Shown in pieces: positions 1 to 14,720 of a DNA stretch of 64,000 bases (its first letter is position 1; each line of letters begins with the position of its first letter). Source of the stretch: Mugil cephalus (lineage: Eukaryota; Chordata; Actinopteri; Mugiliformes; Mugilidae); assembly GCF_022458985.1 (NCBI RefSeq), contig NC_061770.1, positions 3,721,001-3,785,000 on the forward strand. The letters run 5' to 3'. Position numbers and translations under genes: made by a program. The notes below the pieces were generated by a model, which made no database searches, had not been told where the DNA came from, and worked only from the letters and a program-made list of their open reading frames with translations.

Positions 1-2011
1 TTCCTCATCTCACAGATGATTCAACACAAGCACACGATAGCTGTTACTATGGGCACCAGGTCTACTGGGTTTATACAAACATATACTGTGTACATGCAAA
101 AACGGAAACATAAATGTCAGCGTGTGTGTGTGTGTATACAAGATTTAACATATCATTTGGAAGAAAAATCTTTCCATGCAGAAAACTGGGGCACTGCTAT
201 AGCAAAGTACAACATCAAAACAATTTACTGTTGCTCTTCTAAGGAGTGAATTGACATCTCAGCAGTCAATTTTCTATGTAATAAAACAGTGTGTACATGC
301 AGGATTATATTACATCATTTTATGTTTAGGGTGTTGCGATACATGTGAAGGAAAGTAAAAGATAAGGAAACAAGCACAGATAAACAGATATTGCTGGGAA
401 GAAAACATACGTTGCCTTGGCTTCATTGCACACAATTGGACACACGTAACCAATGATGGAGGCCAAACCCCATTTGTCTCCTTTCTTTCATTTTAATCAG
501 ATGCCAGACAATAGCTAATAAAAACTATGTTTAATTCTAAATGTGACTATTTTTTCAAAGTTCAAATGATACTTTACAAGCTTAATATAACAGCAGGTAC
601 AGTATCTCACTCCTAGCTGAGCAGGTAAAGCTTGTAGACATTCTCTTAACAGTGGTGATAATGTTGTGCTATGGCAGAGACTTGTTGTGCAAATGAAAAA
701 AGAAATGGAAGAAAAAATGCCTGTTTTGTGAGAGAAGTGGTGACCCTGTTTCGCATTTAAAATCCATCCAGTGCAAAAACACAACCCATCTCAAGAAATC
801 AAGAAAGTTTTGTGAATTTAACAATAAATTAATACAGTATATGTAAAAATGTGGAGGTTATTATGTAAAAAATGTAAAAATAAAATAAAATAAATTCTGC
901 CTAAAAATAAGTTTAATTTTATTTTTTGTTATGGTCTGTGAACACTCGGTAAAGACAGAGCTCTGTTATGTCATCTGAGTGTTGCAACAAGTCCACACAG
1001 CTGTGCCATTCTATAATACTTGCACACAAATACACACAGACTCCGAGGCATGGATCTAAAAACCATGTACAGAATAAACATTAGTGCATGCGAATCAACA
1101 CATACAATGTCAAAACACACTTAAACATGTATACGCGCACACACACACACAGACTGTACTAATAGCACTTTACTGATAGTTAGTGTAAGGCAGTGCACAG
1201 TAAGAGGCTTTGCCGCAAATTACTTTGTAATGATCCCACATGGTGCAGAGTAAAGGCCACAAACTCTGGCCTGGATTTAAACAAAGAAACATCCTGCATG
1301 GCTAAATAAGGAAAATCTTAATAAGTATGAAAGTAGGACCCACCCCGCTCCTCAAAAACTGACACCTCTGGCTTCTCACATTAAAAAGGTCAGTGAATGA
1401 AGTCTCTGGTTGACTAAAGTGTAACTGACCAGATCATCTCATCTCAGACTGGATAGCATGAGCCTTGAGTTTTCCAATCAAAGAGAACTGACTATTCATT
1501 ACTCATATTTCCACATGCAATAGTGTGGATCAAACAACTTTCACTGTAAGTGGCTATTTGATTTTTATTCAAATATAAAAGATAGCCATGTAATAAAATA
1601 GAGGCTGCACATGGCATGGAAATGTTTTCTGCCACACCAAGAGTACAATAAAATTTCTGGCCCCTCACACCAGGTGCCTGATGGTTGCTGTTTGATTTAC
1701 AGCCAGAGAGGCTGGAGACTAGCACTTAGAGCACTAACTGTATTCTACAATATTCAGGTGCCTGTCTCTGTATTCTCTGCATGTGTACACACAGGATTGC
1801 TTACTGTATTGTGCAGCAGTGGTACTCCATCAAACAGCATGTGTTTCTGCATCCGTTTATATCTCTAGCCCGTATGTTAGAAACTTTCTGAAGCATTTTT
1901 CGCATGTGATGTATATGAAACACATAAGCGTGTGTAAAAGGATGCGAATTTCATGTGAGCTGTAGATGGATTCAGTGCATATTAACATACACATAGAGTG
2001 TATTTACTGTT

Positions 2012-2013
<2 letters not shown>

Positions 2014-2054
<41 letters not shown>
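2014..2054. repeat. (GT)n microsatellite
   Basis: About 20 uninterrupted GT units. A CA-rich imperfect stretch follows at about 2,161-2,212. Likely length-polymorphic; no gene function seen. Confidence 0.95.
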
Positions 2055-2055
<1 letters not shown>

Positions 2056-4139
2056 GTGGCTATTGTTATAAATGCACGCATAGTCTCCTCTAGGCTAAAT
2101 CTGTTTCCAGCAGATGTGTTCTTCCACATGAGCAGTGTGATATAATGACAGCAACTGAAATGCACACACGCACCCACACACTCCCACACACACACACACA
2201 CAAACACACACCTGTCTACATTTACCTCTCTGTGTGTGAACAGGCTCGCACAGTTTTCAGCAGTCAGAGAAGCCATTGGCGCCACAGTGTATAATAGACT
2301 GTTCATTATGCACCACAGAAACACACACAAGACACAGCTGCCTGCATTGAGGCCATGGGCTTGTAATCACATCCCCTAGCCACACACACAAATGCATACA
2401 TGTTCCTCTCTGTCACGCGTGCCCAGATTGATCGATAGACCCTCATCTCCCATGTCCATGAGGAAAAGAAGAGTGGGACATACAGTACATTGGAAATTTT
2501 GTAAATTGAAAATGATGGCTGACTTGCAGACTGATTGTCTCTCTGACAAACCAGGTATGTGCCTCACCAGGTCGCTAGTTGACAAGTTTAGTGTCTAGTA
2601 CTTGACTGATCTGATACTGTCTGCCTCCTATAATTGGAGTCTTGAGTGATTGACTGTACAGCAGAATGAGTGATGAGTGTGTGATTATCATGCTAGCCCA
2701 CTGAGTGACAAAGTAGGCAACTAGCTTAGCTTGGATTAACTGGGTAATTGGTGAGTGAAGGGTCAGCATTTCGTTCTCTCTGCCCTTGTTTTCTGTCTGA
2801 CTCCCTCTCACTCTGCCTGCTGCCACATAAACACAAAAATATCACAAAATAGAAATAATAATATGTATTATTTCTATTGTTGTCTTTATTATTTAGCATA
2901 TTAAATGGTGCAATCATCCAAATTTTTGAACGTTATTAGCCTTAAAAAGGGAAACAAACAAGCTAGGTAATTTAATCTATCTATTGTATAGTGAGTATTC
3001 AGCATTTCCAACTAAAAAACACTGCAATAGGAAATGTTAATCCAGATTAGGTTTTCATATGCTTCCTGGAAGCACAGAAACGGATTGAAGTTCGGATTGT
3101 GACAGTGTGTTGGATTCCATTAAGTTCCTCTGGACTAATCAAATCATTAGGGTGGGCTTCTATGTAGCAGGTAGTCATACACATAATCTGAGAAGAAAAT
3201 GGCTCTGTGTTGTTGTTTTTTTCTGTATTGCCTTAAACGTGCCCCTGAATGAAATCCCAAAGTCGAGTTACAAGCCTTATATTATAAGAAGAATTGAGTT
3301 GGGTTATGCTAAGTTAGGTTAGGCTAGGTTAGGTGTTTTTTTCACTTTATTATGGATTTATACTGTGCTGCTCATATGCAAGTAATCTATTCTTTAGGGC
3401 CCTAGACAAACACTTCAAGTTAACCGTCAACCAACATTACAAGAAAAATAAATATTCAAATTCCCTTATTTCCCACCTCCTGCTGGCAGAACACACACTA
3501 GGCTTGGTTCCAGACAACAGAGCTGGATACACTGCTCTGCTAGCTAACTTAACTAATGTTATCTGTCAAAGAAAGAACACACAAAATAATAATATGCAGT
3601 GGAAGATATTCATATTCAGGTGTCTTTCCCCCATGAAGTACTTAAAGACTCTGAAGGGTCCTGCACACAACATGTTATGGGAGTGAGTGTGCAAAGTTGT
3701 GTCATTGAGTGCTGTCATTGAAAACTGTACTGTATTTTACAGCTTGACAGCCCTTGGGGCCCCCCTGCTGCCAGTACTCCAAGCGTTATCTTGCCTTGCC
3801 TGTTGACAAGCTGCACCTCTGTTGTACCCGACCTATCACTCTACAGGACACTGACATTAACTGGATGGGTAAAATGTATTTAGCGAATTTTTGTTTAACA
3901 AGCATGCCAGCTTCTGACTTCTTCTGTAAAGTCACTTAATTGGTGACTGGTAATTTGTGGTACAGACTAGCAGATTATTTTCGTACTTTTTGACGGACTG
4001 CCTACCTGAATAAATTATTAGCGGCTGCTTTGGCTGAAATTTCAGCGAAACAAGACGACTCATTGAAACGGCATTTGTACGAACAGCATTTGTACAAGAC
4101 GACTTGTACAAATGACTGTACCTATGAAACTCCCCAAGA

Positions 4140-4390
4140 CAATCTTTCCTTGATGCAATCTATCTCTATTGATCCAAAACAATCAATTTGAAAATTGCAG
4201 AGATGGAGAAGCAGCCAGAAATACTAAAGCAGAAATATGCACCAAGCGGACCAGTCAGAGCTCTTGTGGTCTGCATCGCTTAGTTACATATCTTAGTTAC
4301 ATGTCTGTGCAGAGTCTGAGCTGTCACTGTAGCTATGGCATCAAATTGACGCAGAAGCCTAAACCACCTATTACTCCCCGACTGTCTGCC
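4140..4390 (+). mobile_element. Diverged copy of a nonautonomous repeat shared with 62,717-63,205
   Basis: The segment shares an ordered series of words with the element in the ndrg3 intron: ATTGATCCAAAACAATCA, GAGATGGAGAAGCA, AGCTCTTGTGGTCT, GCATCAAATT and GGCAGAAG-like words, at similar spacing. The clear terminal repeat of the other copy is not preserved here, so this copy is older or truncated. It lies in the presumed bsn intron. Confidence 0.6.
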
Positions 4391-6266
4391 TGAATAGCTG
4401 CCTAATTGGCTGACTGACTAGCACAGCTCTCGTCAACTCTGGTCAACGCTGAAATGAAAAGCAGCCAAATTCTGACAAATAGAAGCTGGTATGAAAATGA
4501 TCAAAGGCAAAAGCAGTGAGATGCAGGGAAGACGAGAGGCGAGAGCAAAGGTGTAGGAGAAGAATTACCCTGCTTAGCATGCTGCTCCACACCTGGAAAC
4601 CCATGCCCCAGACTAACCCTCTCTCTCTCCGTACTTCCCATCATTTCCATGTTTATACATATTTATACAGACACACAGATATGGAAATCCATTTCAAGGT
4701 GTTTCCCCTCTTGCTGCCCCTGCTTACTGAATTCAGTCTGATGCCAAAATCATAATCAATACTGCTAGACTCTTGAGTATTTGATTTTACTGGGGCTAAA
4801 AGATTAAATCTTTCTACAACATTCAAATGAAAACACAATAAACTTATCAAGGTGAATACAAAAAACAGAATGCACAGGAAAGTGATGCTATCAGGACATA
4901 TATAAGGACAGATGCTTGGTTAATACTATTGATAGTATGTACTGAGATATGTGACAAGTTACATAGTGACTCCTAACTCAGAAATTACATCAAAATGAAA
5001 AGTGAAATTGGAATGCTACATATCGGAGTCCAGAGCAGTAGTGCTTCCCTATTACTGCAGAGTGAACTTTCAGAACGCCCTTTGACCATTTCCTCTGCAC
5101 TTTAATTGAAATTCTTCTCAGCAGTATGTGGGTTCAGGAGATGAGGCAGATAAATGCATAGAAAGAAAAGAGCAAAAAAAAAAAAAAAACAAAGGGAGAG
5201 GATGAGAGGATGGACAGAGCCGGTGTACACAGAGAAGAAAGTGTGAAGAAGATGATGAAAAATAAATAAATAGGAGGCAATATTTCTGTCACCTTAAGAA
5301 TAAAAGAATGATGCAAGTTTAGATTAGAGGTACAGCAGAAGTTGCTTTAACTTCAGTTGTGTCACATTTCAGACTGCACTGGCTGGTTGAACCTCCCTGT
5401 CTCTTTTTCGCTCTGACAAACCCTTTTAAGTTCAACTGGATTCCAGCTCAGTTTGATGCGTTTTATCAGTAGGAAACAGCCGAGCGTGACAGCTAAACAT
5501 CCAGACACAAGGTCCATATTTGCGTGTGTATGAAAATATGTCACACTATTGATTTCCCTGCCCACACTGTTTGTCCTTTTTTTCTATGTTGAATGTTTTC
5601 TTCCCTTTATAATTTTTGCTTTTCTTTTACTCTGTCTTTACTTTCCACTGAGCGTCTGTTTTTTCATAATTACTCTCATAAGGTCAACCAGTGCAGCCAC
5701 AAGGGGATCAACAAAAACGAAGGGTACAGTAAGTTGTGGGTAAGCGAGCAAACAGGAACAATATACTTCTACCTTAAACATCAGAGCCCCGCCTGAGAGG
5801 AAGAATAATAAAGACTCTAATGGAAATATTTGAAGCATACTGAAGTTGAAAAGGACTTTGTCACAAGAAACACATTAAACAAAGTTTAAGCCTTATTTGC
5901 ATTACGACTGGCATCAACTTGCATTACTAACAAACAATTTAGGGAGAAACTTGGAGGACCTCTGAAAGTTTCACAACTGCACACTTATTTTAAAACTGTA
6001 GAAAGACAGACAAATTCAAAACCAGGGCACACCAGCCCTCCTCGGAGAGTTTGATTAGTGAGATATTAGAAGAAATGTGCAACACAGAAGAAGGAAAACA
6101 TTTTATTCCAAAACAAATTTAGAGGGTCATGGTTCCTGTACAGTTCACATTTGTCTGGTTTCAACAACCAGACACTAACTCACACCACAGTATATTCCTG
6201 GCCAGCCGAGTGCAGCTCTGAGAGAACAGTCTTCCCTCCAGGCGAGGACTGACCACTGGTCACTGC

Positions 6267-6269
<3 letters not shown>

Positions 6270-6316
<47 letters not shown>
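6270..6316. repeat. (GT)n microsatellite
   Basis: About 23 perfect dinucleotide units between unique flanks. Confidence 0.95.
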
Positions 6317-6318
<2 letters not shown>

Positions 6319-9300
6319 TGTATACTTAATATAACCAGGGTTAAATCTGATCACCCACGACATTTATATCATTCTATGACTTTTTTTTCAGGCATGACAA
6401 TGAATTCAGAAGTTGCTTTTAGCCGAGCAAGAAATGTTAAAAATGTGCATTTATTAACAAACAATAAGAAATAATACATATCTTGGCATATTTTCGCCAT
6501 GATGAGACTTATGGGATATTGGAACACTTTAGATAGTGGCTTCCATTTATTACAGATACTGTTTATTTAACCCAAAGCACCATCCCAATACTACAACCGT
6601 AACCAAATACTACTAAGAGTTAAACATGACCCTTAATTATGAATTGTATACCTTGTGCAACCATAGACTGTAAAGATGGACCGCAGAATTCCAAAAAAGT
6701 ATAGCTCCCCCTGCTGACATATAACAGTAAAACAGGACGTTGCATCGCAGTCAGGTATCTCAGTGAGATGAATGCCATTACCAAATCAAGAGACTCAGAA
6801 CAATTCAAAACACAGACAACAAGTCTTCTCTCCCGGCCACAGCTGCACTGAAGCTTTGAGTCACATCCAGCAGAAGCATCAATGTTACCCAAAAAAACGG
6901 CATAAAGATACATAAAAGTTGTAAATATAATTTATTTTACTCAGCAGAACTTATGAAACTATTTAGAGTTTTCCTGTGAGCTAGGGGTACTGCTCTTAGT
7001 TAGTGGACTGGAAGTGGCTGACAAATCCTTTTCTATAGCTTCTGAGTAGCCCAACCTTTCTTAACGATGTCGAGCTTTTCTTGATACGCTTGGACTATCC
7101 AATCAGAGGATAGTAATACACTGACATCCCCATAAGCCTGCTAGCAGGCCTTGGTGTCCTCAACTCAAAATTTGATTGGTTAAAGCAACAATCTGATCAA
7201 CACTGTTATGCTGCAGGGCCCACAGAAGTGATTCTGAAGGCCTCTAGGCAGATTTCTTTGATCCTAGCAACAAGTGAGTCCTGAAATGTGATTGGATAAA
7301 AGGTTCTATATTAAAATACATGTTTGGAAGCAACCAGGAGAAAAGCTATGAAAGGAAGTGAACAGACCTTTAGGAATTATTTAATTGGATTTTGGAATTC
7401 GCTGGTATTCGCTGAAAATTAATTAAGTCTGTTATTCAGATATTTTTTTGACTAGCAGAGAAGGCCTTGTAGGCCCTGATGGCCAACCACTGGTGTTCAG
7501 GTGTCATATTTCCTGGTAAGTTGAGTTTTAGTTAGTTATAGAGGGTATGCATTGATGTCTGCTACCCAGGGCCACGCTCCACTGAGTGACAAAACATGGG
7601 CTGTGTCCGAAATCACCCCCTAACCCCTATATAGAAGTGACAATCTGAGGTGTTTTTCAGAATTTTGATAAACGGTCTACTAATTAATTATGTTCTAAAG
7701 GATGAGCAACAATTACTAGCTTAATAAGCAATTAAGGAAACCTTTGGACTATGGCTGAAAATTAGCGTTTGTGCTAAGTCCAGCGCATTTACACTAATGA
7801 CTAACACATCAGTGGTGATTAATGTGCATTGTCCCAATTCAATAAACTAATAATTAACAATAATATAATTTAGAGCTAATTTGGAAGTCATTCATGTTGT
7901 GGTCATTTCAGTGCTGAGCATTGAGCAAGTTGGTTGTTTCTATGGCTACACAACCCTCCATCTCACATTCACTCTCACTTTTTTGAAAACGCTTTTTAGA
8001 AATGCATGTTTGTTTTTCTTTACCATTAAACAGTTCTTCTGTCTCTAATCCTCTCGTCCCTCCTCACCTTTAAATGTAATTTCTCCTAGCCAGCTGTCTA
8101 GTTGCTCCACCAGCGGCAGCGGCAAGCTATTTCATGCTGCGTGTGTAATAAAAGGATTAATTTGTGCTGCTCACACTCAGAATGGCCAGTAAATGGGACA
8201 GAGGGATAAAAATAGAGAGCACCTCACTCCAACTATTTCTATTTCCTGACACAGATTGCTGCCAAAGAGGCATAAAAGGTGTTAAAAGCATAATTTCATC
8301 ATGATTATCACTATTGTCATGTTCCTCATCACACATCTATGCTGTAATTTGTCTTTTTGTCTTCTCATGTTTACCTCTTTATTTCAGTTTCTTGTTTGCT
8401 GTTGGTGACTGAGCATGTAAATCTGTGTTGACAGCCGACATGATGAGTAAATACTGACTAAGCTTGATACAAGGACAGGTCAAGAGGAGAATGTACAACT
8501 CGTAATATGAAACAGGTGGCGTGAGTTCCTACAATTAATGAGCAAAAATAAATGTATTTTCACATGGCATTTCTTTACGATGTGAAATCATAAACTACAC
8601 CTCAAACTATTTAATTAACAGCAGTGGAAAAAACAACTGTCAATTCATCTCTGCCTTGTTGAAAAGAAACTAAACTCCCACTTGGTGATTTAAGGAGGTA
8701 ATTAATCTTCAACAACAGATGAAGTTTGCTCCATTAACTTCTGATAAGATGTAGCTGAAAGTTCTGTTTCTGTTCAGGGATGCGTCCTTTAGAATATTCT
8801 CCTGACTGACATTACCAAACATCAGTGTAAACAGTTAAAAAGAACAAAACAGGTTGAATCCCAAAACAACATAAATTACTGGCCAGATTGGTTGCTTGGT
8901 TTAGGTTAAAATTTGCCTCTCTTAAATATCTGTGTAAAGTCTTAGTCATCCCGGTTCTTCAGTTCTTAAGAAACCACTCTGGTTGAGAGGTAAAAAGGCA
9001 AGTCCATTCACTTATTTTTTTCATTTTTATTTATTGATTTATTTTTTTAAAAAAGACTCCCACAAAGAACTCATATCTGCAAAGAAGCTTCTCCATCTTT
9101 TTGTTGGTTGCCATAGTGAGGAGTCCTTTTACTCTTCACCCATCACGGTACGTTCCATCGTTTTCAATCTGACCACCATTTTTAAGACTGTATTCAGTTC
9201 AGTACTAGGTCTAGTCTCTAAAAATTGTATCCCAACCCTACTCAAACTGAATTTTTAATTGTTGCTTTGCAGTAAGTGTGCAGCCATTATTCTATTTCCC

Positions 9301-10914
9301 TTGTGCCGGCCTTTAATAGCCCTGCATCTATGCTACCTCCTCAGTGCTGATTTAAACCAGCATATCCAGTAAGTTAGCCTTTTTCCTTAAGCTTTTGATG
9401 CACTAAAAGAGCCTCATACTACTTCCTGAGGTGACAGCAAAGGTGAATTGTAAATTAGTTGGAGAATATATCTTGCAGAAGATGGCTGCTCGGCTACAGC
9501 GTGTTGTTGTAGTTTTATTTTTCTTAAATGAAACTGTTTGTTCATGCTCTTGACTTTTAAACTCTATAGTTGGTGTTTTTTGTTTTTGTTTTTTGTTTTT
9601 TTAAATAATGTAATACTCGGTGACTCATGAAAATCTGTTATTTTTCTGGAATTACTTTTCTGTATGGGAGCAGTACAGGCCAAACAAGCTGGTGGATTAA
9701 AAAAGTAAATAAATAAAAAGTTGCCCTACAAAACACAGATGGGGAAAAACTGGTGCCAGAATGAAAACGGTGCAATTAGGCTTTTGGTTGCAGTGATGAA
9801 TTATGACTGCTGATTTGATTTCATCACATTATCAGCCAAAAGGCTCCCAGTGGCAAACACAGATTAGGAATTAAGCTAATTTCACTTGTCATGACACTTA
9901 AAGGCTGTGGTGTAACATTGATTACTGCGTGGTTTTACTGCACCAGCCTGGTTTAGATGTAGGTGACCATGTCTGCAACAAGATCTTGGGTTTTAATTGG
10001 GCTGAGGAGTCCTGAAGGTTGTAGAAAGCAGGGAGTGCACAGAGCACTCTGTCGCTTTCGAACACACGGAGGATAGAATCAATAAGGGCGAGACTGGAGT
10101 TATGAGGTTGCTGTGTGATGGTGAGGGTATGCAGCCTGTCCTTGGCAGAACCACAACACAACAACAGAACTGCTGAGCCACAATATGTCCTGCTGGATTT
10201 ACCTCCATCTCTCTCTTTCTCATTCTCTCTCTGCTCATTAACTGTCATGCACCGCTGTCAAACTGAATCAGGGACAAACAGACAGGCTGGACGGAGACAC
10301 ACGGAGGTGTTGTAGCAAAACTGAAGTAGAGCTGCAGGACTGGAAGACAGTCGCTCACTTCGCAGTATAAACACGCCTCACATTCCCGCCTTTAAACTAA
10401 ACTCAAAATTAAAATCTTTACTGAATTACTGAGGACCTTACAGAGCTGTGACGTTGGAGGAAGTCATGTTCCAGAGCTATCTTTGTTCAGATTTGTGAAG
10501 ATGTATATTTGTTTGTACATCCTGCACACACAGAGAAATATTAGCATTCCTTTTGAGTCAAGATTCCATCTACAAAATCCAACATTCTCCCTGTTTCTTC
10601 ACCGCTTTGGTCTCCACCTACTACCTGCTAAAGTACAGGACATTAAGAGACAGAAACCAAAACAACAACATACAATGCAATGCATTACTAGCTCTGTCCA
10701 GTTGAGCGGACCAGAGGAGCACTGGGTTAGTCAGGGGGTAGTCTTTCATCACTACAAGCAACCTCTTTGAAATTACATGCACTCATTTGTTGAGATAAAA
10801 ATCCTGAATACACGTGGTAGCTATAATGAGACTGTCAGTGAAGGAGCCATTACAGTTTTACAGCCATTAGTCTGATTTAATTTGTGGAAAATCACATTTT
10901 CCTCATCGTCTTGT

Positions 10915-11025
10915 CATGACTGGTGCAGAAAGCCGCTGCAAGACTTTTAACTGGAAAAAGGGAAGACATCACGCGAGTACTAAACTCCATGGCTGCTAAA
11001 TACAGAATGGATGTTAAGGTTTGTT
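10915..11025 (+). mobile_element. Fragment of a non-LTR retrotransposon C-terminal region
   Basis: The plus strand translates to a run beginning LVQKAAARLLTGKREDITRVL. This resembles the short conserved block after the reverse-transcriptase domain of many fish LINEs (typical form QNAAARLLT..R.HITPVL). The usual LHWLPV segment after it is missing, and no reverse-transcriptase core lies upstream, so only a small remnant is present. The family cannot be assigned. Confidence 0.5.
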
Positions 11026-13589
11026 GATCTTTACTGACACCTGATGACACTGAAGAGTGCGTCTTCCCGTAGTCCATCTGTGATCCTCTTAGTTCGTTGG
11101 AGCATCTGCAGCTAATCAAAGAAGGAGCTGAAACATGAGCAACTGGACTTATAGGGTTCCTTGAAGACATATCATCACTCATCCACGGAGCTTCTTTAGT
11201 TCTCAAAGACTGGTGGGGACTAGGAGTTAAAATATCTCGTAGGTGTTGTCCATCAGAAACTAGGGTCTGTTAACAGATAAGTGCTTGCAGTTGGAGGATA
11301 GTGTTTTGATTCTGTACTCCTTCCTCAATGATTGGTACCCATCATGCCATTATGAGTTAGAAACCATTATTAAATATGTAGCCAAACATCTTCACAAAAC
11401 TCTACAAGTCCAGATCACCTTGTTTCAGCATGTTTTTTGGACATTCCATGACCTGAATTACCTGGAAGAACCTGAAAGAACCTCCACAGACACCTGCAAC
11501 CAACCATCCTAGGATGGGGGCTAGCTAAGGGAGTGTAAATGTTACCCCACCATGAAAAATCTCATGGCATACATGAAAAACGCCCTACCCTAAAATGGCC
11601 TTAATATTTTAGTCTTTTATAAGGACTTCATTTCATGTTTGTTTTTATCCAGTTGTTGTGCTTTTGGAGTATTTTAAAATTAAAAACTGCACATACGGTA
11701 CCTTTAGTTTTTTCTGTGTTTTCTATACTGCTCTTTTCACATATTTTTTGGGTTGCCCCCTTGTAAAGTTGGACATGTTGCCAGTCCATGAAGGAGTTAA
11801 CACAAAGAGACAACTATTCACATTCACATGGGCAAAGTAAATGGTGTTTGTCAATACTCCAACAGTTTAACACTTCACTTCATTGGAAGGCAGCATACAA
11901 ACAAGTCCTGGAAGTACTGTTGGTCACTGACTGCAGAGAATTAAAAACTCATTCACTGCTATTAGTACTCTATTAATAATAGCATTAAACTGCCTATCAC
12001 TGTAATTTTGCTTTTACCTCAGGTGAGAGGTATTTAATTAGGTAATATTTTCAAACTGTACTGCTATATTCCAACACCTTTTAATGGTTTACTTTAGCGC
12101 AAGTTGACTCAAACATGTTAGTGATGGCCAACAATAGGCTTTACATTGGTCCGACTCTGTAAGTCCTTTTTGATCCTGCTCCTATTTTCTCTCTTCAGCT
12201 CACCCTTTTTTTTTCAAGTGACTTTAGCTGTTTCATTGTGGCTAAAAATCAATGCTGTAAAACTATTTCTGAAATGTCAAAAGCAACTGTTGACTGAGGC
12301 CACAGTTCAAATGTTTCTAAAATGATAGACTTTGGGAGCACTTATTTTTCTGTTTACCCATACTGGAAAAGGGATTGGCTTATTATTGTATTCATGTAAA
12401 ACAAACAAAAAAAAAAACATCTGACACAATAAAGAGAACAGCTGCTTTTGATGTCGCAGAAAGACTGCCTGCAAACCTTTGAACATGTCATCTAAGTGAC
12501 CTAAATTCAAAAATCCCATTTTTCCTCATTTCATGCCGATAACAGTAACATCCTATTTGAGTGTCTTGTGCTGTGCCAAACCTCCTGCTGAGTCCAAATT
12601 ACTGCAGAAGCAGAAATGTATTGTAAAATTGAACTGCACCATTCAGAGGAAACTGTCACTCCACTGGGCTTTGTAGTGAACAAACACAAAGTATGCATCA
12701 CAGCTTATTTCAAAATGAAGATGCTTGTGATTTTGGTTTTAAACCTTTCGTAAACTGTTTTTTACTCCCACTGTCACAAACTTAAAACCATGAATCCTTG
12801 TTGAGTAAAACTCTGGTAAAATAACTTTTTTCCCCCACTCATAGTCTTTGAATAAACCACTGTGAAAGATAAAGGACAAAGCAGTAAATCAGTTTAATTC
12901 TTTGCAAGAAACAAAGACAAAAGGTTGAAATTCACTGACGTTGAATAAAAACACACCAATTCATCAAACCACATTGCACTACAGGAGGAAACAAACACAC
13001 TCATACCGTACAAGCACGCTCACCTTATATGCAGCCCCAGTATCAGTACAGGTAGCATTTACTGTCAGGTGGCGACAACATAATGAGAAAACACGGTGTG
13101 ACCTTCGCTAGTGCATGGCAGGACAAAATGGCAGAACACAGCATAATGTTTTCTGCCAAGAAAATGAAAGTCAGAGGAAACTGAATGAAAAAACAGCTAC
13201 AGCTGCAACAGATGCCATCTATTATAGTGATGATGAAACTTTTCATTTTTAAGGACTATGTTTAAGGACAACTGCTACACAGCACTCTAACACACGGTTG
13301 CAATAAGCTTCAAGGACATGGAGGCAAAAGTTGTCAGTTCTGAAATACAGAAAAAGGTAAAGAGAAGAAAATGAAATCACTGCATCATAGACAGCATTTT
13401 ACTTTATTTTTTTGTAGTTGTAAAATGGAACTAAGTTATCATGTATTTGTCAACCAATGGTACTGCTTTAATACATGTCCACTTTTGTATATTTTTTCAT
13501 AATGCTAATTCTGTAAATGTTTTGATTACACTTTTTTTTTATTTTACCTTAATCTAATCTCATTTTATTTTATCTTTCTTGTGTTTACT

Positions 13590-13672
13590 TTTATATGGAA
13601 CAAAGCTGCAGTGACAAATTAATTTCCCTCGTGGATCATTAAAGTCTGTCTAAGTCTAAGTCTAACTCACTA
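13590..13672 (+). mobile_element. LINE 3' tail remnant with TCTAAG tandem end
   Basis: The segment AATTTCCCTCGTGGATCATT followed by AAAGTCTGTC and a (TAAGTC)n end has the form of the 3' tails of fish L2/Rex-like LINEs, which end in short tandem repeats. No coding part is attached. Confidence 0.55.
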
Positions 13673-13749
13673 GGAGGCAGTACTGTTTCATCACAAGTGA
13701 ACTGATGAATATATAAATAAATGAAGGAACTTATTTCCCATTTAAATAA

Positions 13750-14100
13750 TTAAATCAGAGGTTTCAAACATATGGCCCACAGACCAAAACTGACCCACCA
13801 GAAGGTTCATTTGCAAACTGCAATTCCTAATTTGTTCACTAGGGGGGGAAACACTGTGACCAACAACTAATCAGAAGATAGCAACAATACCAAATTGCTG
13901 TTATTTTTCTTGGGAATGTTAAAGTTATTCATAAAATGTTTCATAAAAGGATCATTCATAACCATTTTCATAATTCTCTCAAAATTCTTTGCACTAAAAC
14001 AAAGGGAAACTTTTAGAGATGTCATTATCCATACTCCGCCTTGAGATCGTACAGGGCTATATGTGGCCCCTGAAATGAAAAGAGTCACACCTGAATTAAT
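13750..14100. mobile_element. Fish interspersed repeat (GGCCC-type), copy 1
   Basis: It begins near TTTCAAACATATGGCCCACA and ends near GTGGCCCCTGAAATGAAAAG. It matches in layout a very common fish repeat that starts with a GTCAAACATACGGCCC-like word and closes with a GGCCCCTGAATGAAATGAG-like word. A second, more diverged copy sits at 34,805-35,065; both share CATAAAATGTTT and an ACAAAGGGAAA-like word. Confidence 0.6.
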
Positions 14101-14476
14101 CATGTTAACTTTGTGTTTCTTCATGCCAATAATATATTTATCTGACATTTTAATTAAATCACCGGTTAATTCTACCATAGTTATAATAATAATTATCATA
14201 TAATTTTATAAAAGTATGCTCGTCCTGGGTTCTTGTGTATTGGCGAGCACCAAAAGAAAAAATTGAGTGATGCCACGACTAATAAAAGGCTTCAAACCTT
14301 TAGTACTTTCTTCCAGCCAGAGTGGCAACTGCATGTGTTCAGTGGTGAGTAATGAGGCTTTTAAATTAAGAATGGTCATTTAAATTCAAGTCCATGTGTG
14401 ATTAGTAATAAGGAAAAACTGGACAAAACACAGTACAAAACAACTTGTACAATATGTATTTATCATTGATTTTTAA

Positions 14477-14720
14477 GTGAAAGATGTCAGAGAAGACCCA
14501 TGTCAGAGCATGAACGTGGGTCTTCTGAGGGTGTCCTGTGGTGTCCGACAACAGAATTTTGTTAGTGTGGGCCATCGGGTCCTATGGGTTGAGGGGAGCG
14601 GCCTCTGTGGATCATCCCACAGATACATGTGCCTGTGTCAGACTACATCCTGCTGGGGATGGCTGCTGCCATCAAGAAGTGCCATTACTATGGGGTGGAG
14701 GGTGTGGTGGGTCTAGGTGG
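14477..14720 (+). mobile_element. Interspersed repeat, copy A (CTGTGGATCATCCCACAGAT family)
   Basis: Shares blocks with 17,345-17,680: a GGGTCTTCTGAGGGTGTCC-like word, a TTTTGTTAGTGTGGGCC-like word and CTGTGGATCATCCCACAGAT. The order and spacing are the same, so the two are copies of one dispersed element. The right half has diverged into GT-rich sequence. Confidence 0.65.

Noticed and set aside
3296..3335. TTAGG-like words (GTTAGGTTAGGCTAGG), resembling arthropod telomere repeat
   Set aside because: Only about five imperfect units in unique sequence; more likely local slippage than a telomere fragment.
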